Source of the DNA: JAEYLA01 sp035561315
GTDB taxonomy: Bacteria; Bacillota; Clostridia; Christensenellales; CAG-138
NCBI GenBank assembly: GCA_035561315.1
Contig: DATMXR010000275.1
Span: forward strand, 1-25,680
Length of the DNA stretch: 25,680 nucleotides
Reading direction: 5' to 3'
Positions 1 through 6,740 of the stretch are shown piece by piece. Both the position numbers and the translations under genes were made by a program. Within the stretch, counting starts at the first letter, position 1, and each line of letters begins with the position of its first letter. A model generated the notes under the pieces. It did not search any database, was not told the DNA's origin, and was given only the letters and a program-made list of their open reading frames with translations.

Positions 1-13
1 GGAGCGTATATCT

Positions 14-1303
14 ATGAGCAACTGGGAAGACAGAAAGTGGCAGTTTGAGACATTGCAGCTCCACGCCGGGCAGGAGCAGCCGGACAGCGCGACGGACGCG
101 CGCGCGGTACCCATTTACCAGACCTCCTCGTATGTGTTTCCCAGCGCCGCAAGCGCGGAGGCGCGCTTTGGCCTGGCGGAAACGGGGAACATCTACACCC
201 GCATCATGAACCCGACCTCCGGCGTGTTTGAAACCCGGATCGCGGCGCTCGAAGGCGGCGTAGGCGCGTTGGCTGTGGCTTCCGGAGCGGCCGCCGTCAC
301 CTACGCCATACAGAACATCGCCTCGGCGGGGGACCATATCGTCTCCGAAAAAACCATTTACGGCGGCACCTACAACCTTTTCCTGCATACGCTGCCCAAG
401 TTCGGCATCACCACGACGTTTGTGGAGCCGCTGGACCTTTTGGGGTATGAGGCGGCCATACGGCCCAACACCAAGGCGATATTCGTGGAAAGCCTGGGCA
501 ACCCGAATTCTGACGTGATAGACCTTGACGCCATCGCCGCCATCGCGCACAGGCACAAGATTCCCCTCATCATAGACAATACCTTCTCCACCCCCTACCT
601 GCTCAGGCCCATCGAGCACGGCGCGGATATCGTGGTGCATTCCGCCACCAAGTTTATCGGCGGGCACGGCACGTCCATAGGCGGCGTAATCATAGACAGC
701 GGCAAGTTCGACTGGGAGGCCTCCGGCAAGTTCCCCGGCCTGACCGAGCCCGACCCGAGCTACCACGGCGTGGTTTACACCAAGGCGGTGGGCAATCTTG
801 CTTATATCACCAAGGCGCGCGTCACGCTGCTGCGGGATACCGGCGCCTCGTTGAGCCCGTTCAACGCCTTCCTGTTCCTGCAGGGGCTGGAAACGCTTTC
901 GCTTCGCATCGAGCGGCACATCAGCAACACATTGAAGGTGATCGATTTCCTGAAAAAGCACCCCAAGGTGGAGCGTGTGAACCATCCGTCGCTGCCGGAA
1001 AGCCCCTCCCACGCCCTTTACAGCAGATACTATCCCAACGGGGCGGGCTCGATCTTCACGTTTGAGATCAAGGGCGGCGCGGAAGAGGCCAAGGCGTTTA
1101 TCGACAGGCTGCAGATATTCTCCCTGCTCGCGAACGTCGCGGACGTAAAATCGCTCGTCATACACCCCGCCAGCACCACCCATTCCCAGCTGACGGAAGA
1201 GCAGCTGCTCGAAAGCGGCATCAAGCCCAACACCATCCGCCTTTCCATAGGCACCGAGCATATCGACGATATCCTCTACGACATCGGACAGGCGCTCGGT
1301 TAA
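14..1303 (+). CDS. metY: O-acetylhomoserine sulfhydrylase (PLP-dependent)
   Basis: This 429-residue protein is a cytoplasmic Cys/Met-metabolism PLP enzyme. It should convert O-acetylhomoserine plus sulfide to homocysteine and acetate, giving direct sulfur assimilation into methionine. The length matches the O-acetylhomoserine sulfhydrylase branch (about 425-435) rather than the shorter cystathionine synthases (about 380). Visible landmarks are the N-terminal LHAGQ region, the YTRIMNPT substrate-loop motif, a SGAAAVTYA cofactor-binding stretch, and the PLP lysine in SATKFIGGHGT (Lys213 by codon position). The C-terminal region SLVIHPASTTHSQL is typical of the family. The ATG at 14 follows GGAG at positions 1-4. 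The gene is followed by its own terminator, so it ends a transcription unit; anything upstream, such as a SAM riboswitch, lies outside the window. Family assignment is secure; the acyl group on the substrate (acetyl versus succinyl) is inferred. Confidence 0.93.
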   Translation: MSNWEDRKWQFETLQLHAGQEQPDSATDARAVPIYQTSSYVFPSAASAEARFGLAETGNIYTRIMNPTSGVFETRIAALEGGVGALAVASGAAAVTYAIQNIASAGDHIVSEKTIYGGTYNLFLHTLPKFGITTTFVEPLDLLGYEAAIRPNTKAIFVESLGNPNSDVIDLDAIAAIAHRHKIPLIIDNTFSTPYLLRPIEHGADIVVHSATKFIGGHGTSIGGVIIDSGKFDWEASGKFPGLTEPDPSYHGVVYTKAVGNLAYITKARVTLLRDTGASLSPFNAFLFLQGLETLSLRIERHISNTLKVIDFLKKHPKVERVNHPSLPESPSHALYSRYYPNGAGSIFTFEIKGGAEEAKAFIDRLQIFSLLANVADVKSLVIHPASTTHSQLTEEQLLESGIKPNTIRLSIGTEHIDDILYDIGQALG

Positions 1304-1324
1304 ACATACATATTGTTTCGTTAC

Positions 1325-1363
1325 AAAAGTCCCCGTGCTCTTTTTCTGGAGTACGGGGCTTTT
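1325..1363 (+). terminator. Intrinsic terminator of metY
   Basis: CCCCGTGCTC at 1331-1340 pairs with GAGTACGGGG at 1349-1358 (10 bp with one G-U wobble). The 8-nt loop is T-rich. The stem is flanked by AAAAG upstream and followed by CTTTTAT. It lies 22 bases after the metY stop codon. Confidence 0.85.
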
Positions 1364-1416
1364 ATCATTCTCCGCAGCGGCTCCTGCTTTCATCGGGGAA
1401 GCCCGACTTTTTCCTA

Positions 1417-1445
1417 TTGACGTTTCTTCTTATACATCCTAATAT
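1417..1445 (+). promoter_or_regulatory. Sigma-A promoter of the membrane-protein gene
   Basis: A -35 element TTGACG (1417-1422; 5 of 6 consensus) is separated by 17 bases from TAATAT (1440-1445; 4 of 6). This predicts a start near 1452 and a leader of about 118 nt. The leader contains a small hairpin, CTGCTGC (1508-1514) pairing with GCAGCAG (1521-1527). The prediction rests on consensus match alone. Confidence 0.55.
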
Positions 1446-1569
1446 GGACAACACTCCCCAATAGCGCACCGTACCTGCGGAAGCCGGTCGGGATATTTGC
1501 GGGGTGCCTGCTGCTTCATTGCAGCAGCGCCGTTTATCAATGGAACCAAAGAGGAATTTGAGGTTTTTT

Positions 1570-2247
1570 ATGTATTATGCCGAAACCATATTTGATGTCG
1601 CATATTTAATACTCGTCATCACGCTTGGCGCAATCATGCTTTTAAACGCCGGCGGACGAGGCAGGTATTCGCTATTTGGGGCAATGGCGGTCCTGCTGGG
1701 CGCGGGGGACGCGTTCCATTTGGTGCCGCGCGTCTATTCCATGTGGAGCCCCGGCGGATTTGAAGCGAACGCGGCGGCGCTCGGCATGGGAAAGCTCATT
1801 ACCTCCGTCACCATGACGGTATTCTATGTGCTGCTCTACTATGTGTGGCGCATGCGCTACGGCAAAGTACAGCAAAAAGGGCTCACGTTTGCCATATTGG
1901 GGCTTGCCGCCGTGCGCATCGCCCTCTGCCTGTTCCCCCAAAACGGATGGCTGCTTGCGTCGGCGCCCCTTTCCTGGGGGATCTACCGCAACATCCCGTT
2001 TGCCATTATGGGTGTTATCATGATCGTTCTTTTTTACAGGGAAGCAAAGGCCGTAAACGATACGGCTTTCCGGCATATGTGGCTGGCCATAACGCTCAGC
2101 TTCGCCTTTTATATCCCCGTCGTCCTGTTTGCGGACCTGTTCCCGCCGGTGGGCGCGCTGATGCTGCCGAAAACTTTGGCGTATGTGTGGATCGTATGGA
2201 TGGGATTTCATGAAATGAGAATGGAGCGGACAAACCAAACGGAGTGA
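1570..2247 (+). CDS. Orphan multi-pass membrane protein
   Basis: I do not recognise this 225-residue protein. It has about seven hydrophobic segments. They begin near the N-terminus (VAYLILVITLGAIMLL), continue through LFGAMAVLLGAGDAF, VTMTVFYVLLYYVW, LTFAILGLAAVRIALCLF, NIPFAIMGVIMIVLFY and LAITLSFAFYIPVVLF, and end with a weaker segment (TLAYVWIVWMGFH) before a charged C-terminal tail. Loops are short and no catalytic motif, cysteine pair or signal peptide stands out. The ATG at 1570 is preferred because GAGGAATTTGAGG lies just upstream. In-frame starts at 1504 and 1540 would add about 10-22 residues but lack a ribosome binding site and would put coding sequence over a leader hairpin. The gene has its own promoter and shares a bidirectional terminator with convergent yedF, so it appears monocistronic. 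A sensor, transporter or integral membrane regulator are all possible. Confidence 0.75.
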   Translation: MYYAETIFDVAYLILVITLGAIMLLNAGGRGRYSLFGAMAVLLGAGDAFHLVPRVYSMWSPGGFEANAAALGMGKLITSVTMTVFYVLLYYVWRMRYGKVQQKGLTFAILGLAAVRIALCLFPQNGWLLASAPLSWGIYRNIPFAIMGVIMIVLFYREAKAVNDTAFRHMWLAITLSFAFYIPVVLFADLFPPVGALMLPKTLAYVWIVWMGFHEMRMERTNQTE

Positions 2248-2253
2248 ACGATG

Positions 2254-2280
2254 AAAAGCCCGGCAATACGCCGGGCTTTT
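2254..2280. terminator. Bidirectional intrinsic terminator between the membrane-protein gene and yedF
   Basis: AAAAGCCCGGC (2254-2264) and GCCGGGCTTTT (2270-2280) form a perfect 11-bp inverted repeat around the 5-nt loop AATAC. Read either way it is a GC-rich stem followed by T residues, so it can serve both convergent genes. Confidence 0.9.
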
Positions 2281-2311
2281 GCTACCATATCAATTCTAAT
2301 TCAATGTTCAA

Positions 2312-2911
2312 TTATACCGTAATCACCTTGCCCGCCGCCTGCATGCGGGAGAGTATCTCGTACATGTTGCTGACCTTGCCGGATTTGAGCTGATCCGTAA
2401 GGCCATAGAAATTCAGGCAGGTGCCGCAGACCAGGACCTCCACGCCCTTACCGATCAGGGCGTTGATGCTGTCGATGACCTGCTGTTCCCCGCCCGCGGG
2501 CAGTTTGACGCCGCCGTTCATGAACAGCACGCTTAAAGGAATGTCTTCGCTTTCGCTGAGCGTATACAGGAACATCTTCATCAGGTTGTAGCCCAAAATC
2601 CCGTCGCCCTCGCCCACATGGTCCTTGCCGATGAACACCGCGTACCCGGCGGCGGGGGCGCATTGGATATCGTTTGGCATCACGGTTTCCCCGGCCTTGC
2701 TTTTCCCGGTGATTTGCACTGCAAAGCCGCCCTCGGTTTCGCGGGATTGGAGTTCCCTTTGATTCGCCTGCGCAAGCCGCGTGAGATTCTGCACGGCGAC
2801 GGCGTTATCCACCAGTACGGTGAGGTCCGTTCCCCCGGCGTCAAGCTCCTTTTTTGCCAATATGACCGGCTTGGGGCAAAGTAGCCCGCGCGCGTCGATT
2901 TGCTTTGCCAT
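2312..2911 (-). CDS. yedF: YedF family sulfurtransferase-like selenium metabolism protein
   Basis: This 199-residue cytoplasmic protein has two parts. Residues 1 to about 72 are a TusA/SirA-like domain with the CPKP motif (Cys12 in GLLCPKPVI), where a cysteine would carry persulfide or selenide. Residues from about 90 on are a DsrE-like domain (AVFIGKDHVGEGD, then VLVCGTCLNFYGL with Cys162 and Cys165). This fusion and length match the family annotated as YedF, which co-occurs with selenium-use genes; the exact reaction is not established. No selA, selD or selenoprotein gene is nearby in this window. The ATG at 2911 follows AAGGAAGGGAAG. A strong promoter lies 73 bases upstream and a bidirectional terminator downstream, so the gene is monocistronic. 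Confidence 0.85.
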   Translation of the reverse strand: MAKQIDARGLLCPKPVILAKKELDAGGTDLTVLVDNAVAVQNLTRLAQANQRELQSRETEGGFAVQITGKSKAGETVMPNDIQCAPAAGYAVFIGKDHVGEGDGILGYNLMKMFLYTLSESEDIPLSVLFMNGGVKLPAGGEQQVIDSINALIGKGVEVLVCGTCLNFYGLTDQLKSGKVSNMYEILSRMQAAGKVITV

Positions 2912-2990
2912 AGTCTTCCCTTCCTTTCGTTCCTTTTCATACGCAATGGTATGCCGTAGCGGGTTGCGGCACCGCCGTTATGTTTCTAAC

Positions 2991-3019
2991 AGTATAACGC
3001 TGATATGGCCGTCTGACAA
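2991..3019 (-). promoter_or_regulatory. Sigma-A promoter of yedF
   Basis: Read on the minus strand, TTGTCA (3014-3019; 5 of 6) is separated by exactly 17 bases from TATACT (2991-2996; 5 of 6). The predicted start is near 2984, giving a leader of roughly 73 nt before the yedF ATG. Confidence 0.7.
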
Positions 3020-3041
3020 CGGAAGCGGCAAAGGATATATC
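3013..3041 (+). promoter_or_regulatory. Possible divergent promoter of the SDR gene
   Basis: CTGACA (3013-3018; 5 of 6) is separated by 17 bases from TATATC (3036-3041; 4 of 6) on the plus strand. Its -35 almost coincides with the -35 of the yedF promoter on the other strand, so the two genes may compete for polymerase. The -10 is imperfect. Confidence 0.4.
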
Positions 3042-3044
3042 ATC

Positions 3045-3115
3045 CGCGGGGGAAGCCTCCGCGTTTTCCGCATAAACGCGCCTTGCCGCGCAGAACATAA
3101 GGGAAAACGCGGAGG
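3045..3115 (+). promoter_or_regulatory. Leader with mutually exclusive hairpins covering the SDR ribosome binding site
   Basis: CCTCCGCGTTTTCC (3056-3069) is a perfect 14-bp complement of GGAAAACGCGGAGG (3102-3115), whose last bases are the Shine-Dalgarno GGAGG (3111-3115) of the downstream gene. The same 3056-3063 arm can instead pair with CGCGGGGG (3045-3052), forming an 8-bp hairpin with loop AAG followed by TTTT. One fold hides the ribosome binding site and the other leaves it free or acts as a weak terminator. If transcription starts near 3048 the upstream hairpin is shortened to about 5 bp. Confidence 0.55.
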
Positions 3116-3121
3116 TATATC

Positions 3122-4018
3122 ATGCAGCAGGACAAACCATCCACTTATCAGAATCCATCCCCACAGACGCCGTCCGGCTTCCCGCCGCAGCACCAGAACA
3201 AGCAGCCCGGCGAGCAGAACGCAATGACCCCGGAACCCGCGGCCGACAACCCGACATACGACGGCTCCAATAAATTAAAGGGCAAGGTCGCCGTAATCAC
3301 CGGCGGGGACAGCGGCATAGGCCAGGCCGCGGCGGTCGCGTTCGCGAAAGAGGGCGCGGATATCGTGATCGTCCACCTGAGCAACGATACGGACGCCGAG
3401 GAAACCAAAAAACAGGTGGAGCAGACTGGAAGGCGCTGCCTCGTAATCGCGGGGGACCTCAAACAGGAGCAGACGGCGATAGACGCGATCGCAAAAACCG
3501 TGCAGACGTTTTCGCGCATCGACATACTGGTCAACAACGCCGCCGTACAGTATCCGCAGCAGCGGCTGGAGGACATTACGGCGGAGCAGTTGCAGACGAC
3601 GTTCGCGACCAACATTTTCAGCTATTTCTATATGGCCAAGGCGGCGCTTCCGCATATGAAAAAAGGCGCGTGCATCATCAACACCACCTCGGTCACGGCG
3701 TACGGCGGGCACGATACGCTTTTAGACTATTCCTCCACCAAGGGCGCGATCGTAACGTTCACGCGCTCGCTGGCGCTGTCTTTGGCAAAGCGCGGCATCA
3801 GAGTGAACGCGGTTGCCCCCGGCCCCGTGTGGACGCCGCTGATCCCCGCGAGCTTTGACGAGCAGAACGTGGCTTCTTTCGGGCAGGATACCCCGCTCGG
3901 GCGCGCGGCGCAGCCGTTTGAGCTTGGGCCGACATATGTGTACCTTGCGACGGACGACTCGGCCTATGTGACGGGACAGACGCTGCATGTGAACGGCGGA
4001 AAATTCGTATGCTCATAA
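3122..4018 (+). CDS. SDR family oxidoreductase (general-stress type)
   Basis: This 298-residue protein is a classical-fold short-chain dehydrogenase of the extended-N-terminus group that includes Bacillus general stress proteins YdaD and YhdF. Residues 1 to about 50 are a Pro/Gln/Asn-rich tail (QQDKPSTYQNPSPQ...), typical of that group and probably disordered. The Rossmann core follows with the cofactor motif TGGDSGIG (60-67), the structural NNAAVQ motif, and the catalytic set Ser190, Tyr203 and Lys207 (YSSTK). A C-terminal VTGQTLHVNGGK completes the fold. It should be a soluble NAD(P)-dependent oxidoreductase; the substrate cannot be read from sequence. The ATG at 3122 follows GGAGG (3111-3115), which is sequestered in a long leader hairpin. 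The gene stands alone, divergent from yedF. Confidence 0.88.
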   Translation: MQQDKPSTYQNPSPQTPSGFPPQHQNKQPGEQNAMTPEPAADNPTYDGSNKLKGKVAVITGGDSGIGQAAAVAFAKEGADIVIVHLSNDTDAEETKKQVEQTGRRCLVIAGDLKQEQTAIDAIAKTVQTFSRIDILVNNAAVQYPQQRLEDITAEQLQTTFATNIFSYFYMAKAALPHMKKGACIINTTSVTAYGGHDTLLDYSSTKGAIVTFTRSLALSLAKRGIRVNAVAPGPVWTPLIPASFDEQNVASFGQDTPLGRAAQPFELGPTYVYLATDDSAYVTGQTLHVNGGKFVCS

Positions 4019-4046
4019 AAGCAAAAAAGTATATGATAAAAAACAG

Positions 4047-4075
4047 TTGCAAAAGCTGCGTATATCCGCTATAAT
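4047..4075 (+). promoter_or_regulatory. Strong sigma-A promoter of the structured RNA
   Basis: TTGCAA (4047-4052; 4 of 6) lies exactly 17 bases before a perfect TATAAT (4070-4075). The predicted start is near 4082, just upstream of the first arm of the long closing helix of the RNA. Confidence 0.75.
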
Positions 4076-4081
4076 TCACAC

Positions 4082-4337
4082 TGCGAAAGAGGAAATAAGA
4101 GCCTACTTAGCAAAGAATTTTTTGACCATCCTCCGCGCAGCGCAAAGGTGGATTTTAGGCCAGACGGACAGCCGGGTCAAAAGCCGAAATTGGCAACTTT
4201 GTTGCCTTATTGATCGAGCCAGTCGGGTTCGGAATTTATGGGTTAAGGCTGAGGTTCAGCCATGTGCAAGCACTTGCGCAGACACTTGTGAACGATCAAT
4301 AAGAGTAGTAAAAGTAATTCCTTGCTATATAGACTCT
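4082..4337 (+). ncRNA. Structured non-coding RNA upstream of speD (possible raiA-motif RNA)
   Basis: No convincing protein is encoded here, but the segment folds as nested helices. The ends close with 4098-4117 against 4318-4337 (16 of 20 positions paired). Inside, TTTTGACC (4120-4127) pairs with GGTCAAAA (4175-4182), enclosing a hairpin 4128-4134/4147-4153. A short hairpin follows, GGCAA/TTGCC (4192-4196/4202-4206). Then CTTATTGATCG (4206-4216) pairs perfectly over 11 bp with 4293-4303, enclosing GGCTGA/TCAGCC (4247-4252/4256-4261) and TGTGCAA/TTGCGCA (4263-4269/4274-4280; one G-U). The two neighbouring helices share C4206. An unpaired GGGTTCGG (4225-4232) resembles a T-loop. A strong promoter fits the 5' end. 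Size and layout are compatible with the raiA-motif RNA of Clostridia, but I match it from memory only. It could instead be a cis-acting leader of the polyamine operon. Confidence 0.65.
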
Positions 4338-4397
4338 GATCACCCCAAAAGCTGAATACTGCCGGTATGCCTGCTCACGCCGCCGCGCAGCCAGTTT

Positions 4398-4427
4398 TTG
4401 AAAGAAAGATTGTATCGCCTGTGTACT
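4398..4427 (+). promoter_or_regulatory. Weak possible second promoter before speD
   Basis: TTGAAA (4398-4403; 4 of 6) is followed after 18 bases by TGTACT (4422-4427; 4 of 6). If used, it would let speD be transcribed independently of the upstream RNA. The match is poor and the call tentative. Confidence 0.25.
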
Positions 4428-4433
4428 GTAAGT

Positions 4434-4473
4434 GCGCCCCGCGCAAAAGTACCGGGCGTTTTTCTTTTGCCCG
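4434..4473 (+). terminator. Terminator or attenuator between the structured RNA and speD
   Basis: CGCCC (4435-4439) pairs with GGGCG (4454-4458), extended by one G-U pair, and is followed directly by TTTTTCTTTT (4459-4468): an intrinsic-terminator layout with a rather large 14-nt loop. CGGGC (4453-4457) can alternatively pair with GCCCG (4469-4473), which would break the terminator stem. It may end the upstream RNA or attenuate speD. Confidence 0.55.
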
Positions 4474-4497
4474 CAGCAAGAAGGAGAAGCGGCTTCA

Positions 4498-5259
4498 ATG
4501 GATAAGCTCAAACTCTACGGGTTCAACAACCTGACCAAAGCCCTCAGCTTCAACATCTACGACGTCTGCTATGCAAAGACGGAGCGGGAGCAGCGGGATT
4601 ATATCGCCTATATCGACGAGCAGTACAACTCCGAACGGCTCACCGGCATCATGCACAAGCTTTCGGAAATGATCGGCGCGCAGGTATTGAACGTCAGCAA
4701 GCAGGATTACGAGCCGCAGGGCGCGAGCGTGACGTTCCTCCTAGCGGAGGAGCACGTGCGCTGCCTGCCGGGCGACACGGTGCTTGCGCACCTCGATAAA
4801 AGCCACATCACCGTGCACACCTACCCCGAATACCACCCGGAGACCAGCATCGCGACGTTCCGCGTGGATATCGACGTCGCCACCTGCGGGGAGATCACGC
4901 CGCTTCGGACGCTGGATTTTTTGATCGGCAGCTTTGATTCGGACATCATCACAATGGATTACCGGGTGCGCGGCTTTACAAGGAATTTGGACGGCAAGAA
5001 GGTGTTTATGGACCATAAGATCACGTCCATACAGGATTTTATCGACCCCGATATCCTATTGAAGTACGACGTGATCGACGTGAACGTTTATGAGGCCAAC
5101 CTCTTCCACAGCAAAATGATGCTCAAGGAAATCAACCTGCAGAATTACCTGTTCAATACGGATATTTACGAACTTTCCCCCCGCGTGCGCCTTTCCATTA
5201 TGGAAAATCTGCGCCGCGAAATGATAGAGATTTATTCCGGCCGGAACGTATACGAGTAA
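4498..5259 (+). CDS. speD: S-adenosylmethionine decarboxylase proenzyme (E. coli type)
   Basis: This 253-residue protein makes decarboxylated SAM, the aminopropyl donor for spermidine synthesis. It belongs to the longer E. coli-type SpeD family (about 264 residues) rather than the short Bacillus/archaeal type. The self-cleavage site is clear: LDKSHITVHTYPEYHPE, with cleavage expected between Lys101 and Ser102, Ser102 becoming the pyruvoyl cofactor. Downstream, DVATCGEITPLRTLDFLI and the MDYRVRGFTR region also match the family. The ATG at 4498 is chosen because it gives the canonical N-terminus and follows AAGGAG (4481-4486), although the 11-base spacing is slightly long. An earlier in-frame start would read through the terminator-like hairpin. 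It is the first gene of a six-gene polyamine operon; speA starts 32 bases after its stop. Confidence 0.93.
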   Translation: MDKLKLYGFNNLTKALSFNIYDVCYAKTEREQRDYIAYIDEQYNSERLTGIMHKLSEMIGAQVLNVSKQDYEPQGASVTFLLAEEHVRCLPGDTVLAHLDKSHITVHTYPEYHPETSIATFRVDIDVATCGEITPLRTLDFLIGSFDSDIITMDYRVRGFTRNLDGKKVFMDHKITSIQDFIDPDILLKYDVIDVNVYEANLFHSKMMLKEINLQNYLFNTDIYELSPRVRLSIMENLRREMIEIYSGRNVYE

Positions 5260-5291
5260 GACCGGCTGTATAAGGAAGGAGGCTGCCCGCT

Positions 5292-6740
5292 TTGCAGAGC
5301 CAGCACCGCGCCCCGCTGATGGAGGCATTGGAGGAATTCCGCGCCATGCGCGTGGTTCCCTTTGACGTACCCGGCCACAAGCGCGGCAAGGGCAACCCGG
5401 AACTGACGGCGTTTTTGGGGCGGGACTGCCTAAGCGTCGACGTCAACAGCATGAAGCCGCTCGACAACCTCTGCCACCCCATAGGGGTCATCGCGGAGGC
5501 GGAGGCGCTTGCGGCAGAAGCCTTCCGCGCCTCCCACGCTTTTTTTATGGTCGGCGGCACGACCTCCAGCGTCCAAAGCATGATACTTTCCGTCTGCAAA
5601 CGGGGGGACAAGCTGATATTGCCGCGCAACGTCCACCGGAGCGTCATCAACGCGCTGATATTGTGCGGGGCCGTCCCCATTTACGTGAACCCGGAAACGG
5701 ACGAGCGGCTGGGCATTTCGCTGGGAATGCGCCTTGAAAACGTCAGGGCCGCCATGGACGCGCACCCGGACGCGAAGGCCGTGTTTGTGAATAACCCCAC
5801 CTACTACGGCATTTGTTCCAACATCAAAGCCATTACTGAGCTTGCCCACGCGCGCGGCATGAAGGTGCTGGCGGACGAGGCGCACGGCACGCATTTTTCA
5901 TTCGGGGAGGATATGCCCCTCGCCGCCATGGCGGCGGGCGCCGATATGGCGGCGGTGAGTATGCACAAATCCGGCGGGTCGCTCACGCAAAGCAGCCTCC
6001 TTTTGACAGGCCCCGACGTGAACGACGACTATGTCCGGCAGGTCATCAACCTTACGCAGACCACGAGCGGCAATTACCTCCTGATGGTGAGCCTGGATAT
6101 TTCAAGAAAAAACCTCGCCCTGCGCGGGCGGGAAATATTTGCCCGCGTGCAGGAACTGACGGCCTACGCCCGGGAGGAAATCAACCTGATCGGCGATTAT
6201 TACGCCTACGGCAGGGAGCTTGTAAACGGCGATACGGTGTTCGATTTCGACGTGACCAAGCTTTCCGTAAATACCCTGGGCGCCGGGCTCGCGGGCATAG
6301 AGGTGCACGATATCCTGCGGGACGAATACGACATACAGGTGGAATTCGGGGACTTGGGCAACATACTCGCCTATGTGTCCGTAGGCGACCGCGAGCGGGA
6401 CATCGAGCGGCTGGTAAGCGCCCTGGCGGATATCCGCAGGCGGTATAAGCGCGACAAAGCCAATTTGATGCGGCACGAATACATTTCCCCGCAGGTGGTC
6501 GTTTCCCCGCAGGAGGCGTTCTACGCGAAAAAAACGAGCCTGCCCCTGAGTGAGACAAACGGGCATATCTGCAGCGAGTTTGTGATGTGCTACCCGCCCG
6601 GCATCCCCATACTGGCCCCGGGCGAGCGCGTTACCGGGGATATCATAAGCTACATTCGCTACGCCAAGGAAAAGGGCTGCTCCATGACAGGTCCCGAGGA
6701 CCTTGCGATCGAGCGGCTCAACGTGCTGAAAGGAGACTAA
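5292..6740 (+). CDS. speA: Biosynthetic arginine decarboxylase (Orn/Lys/Arg decarboxylase family, short type)
   Basis: This 482-residue PLP enzyme has the aminotransferase-like fold of the Orn/Lys/Arg decarboxylase family but lacks the N-terminal wing domain of the large inducible enzymes, like Bacillus SpeA (about 490). Landmarks are PFDVPGHKRGKG near the N-terminus, FMVGGTTSSVQSMI for phosphate binding, VFVNNPTYYGIC, the LADEAHGTHF aspartate motif, and SMHKSGGSLTQSS with the PLP lysine at Lys226. A smaller C-terminal domain ends with the YPPGIPILAPGE motif. Arginine is inferred as substrate because an agmatinase gene follows two genes downstream; ornithine or lysine cannot be excluded from sequence. 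The start is TTG at 5292, supported by GGAAGGAGG (5274-5282) at ideal spacing. The stop touches the speE ATG, so the two genes are likely translationally coupled. Confidence 0.85.
   Translation: MQSQHRAPLMEALEEFRAMRVVPFDVPGHKRGKGNPELTAFLGRDCLSVDVNSMKPLDNLCHPIGVIAEAEALAAEAFRASHAFFMVGGTTSSVQSMILSVCKRGDKLILPRNVHRSVINALILCGAVPIYVNPETDERLGISLGMRLENVRAAMDAHPDAKAVFVNNPTYYGICSNIKAITELAHARGMKVLADEAHGTHFSFGEDMPLAAMAAGADMAAVSMHKSGGSLTQSSLLLTGPDVNDDYVRQVINLTQTTSGNYLLMVSLDISRKNLALRGREIFARVQELTAYAREEINLIGDYYAYGRELVNGDTVFDFDVTKLSVNTLGAGLAGIEVHDILRDEYDIQVEFGDLGNILAYVSVGDRERDIERLVSALADIRRRYKRDKANLMRHEYISPQVVVSPQEAFYAKKTSLPLSETNGHICSEFVMCYPPGIPILAPGERVTGDIISYIRYAKEKGCSMTGPEDLAIERLNVLKGD

Noticed and set aside
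4224..4240. tRNA-like T-loop (GGGTTCGG)
   Set aside because: No acceptor stem, anticodon arm or CCA partner nearby; it is better viewed as part of the larger RNA fold.
4082..4497. SAM riboswitch or T-box leader upstream of speD
   Set aside because: No GATGAAACCCGGCAACC-like SAM-I core and no TGGNACCGCG T-box sequence is present.
4047..4511. Small open frames on both strands (102 and 71 codons) in the gap before speD
   Set aside because: No ribosome binding site or family resemblance, one overlaps the promoter, and the stretch is better explained as a structured RNA.
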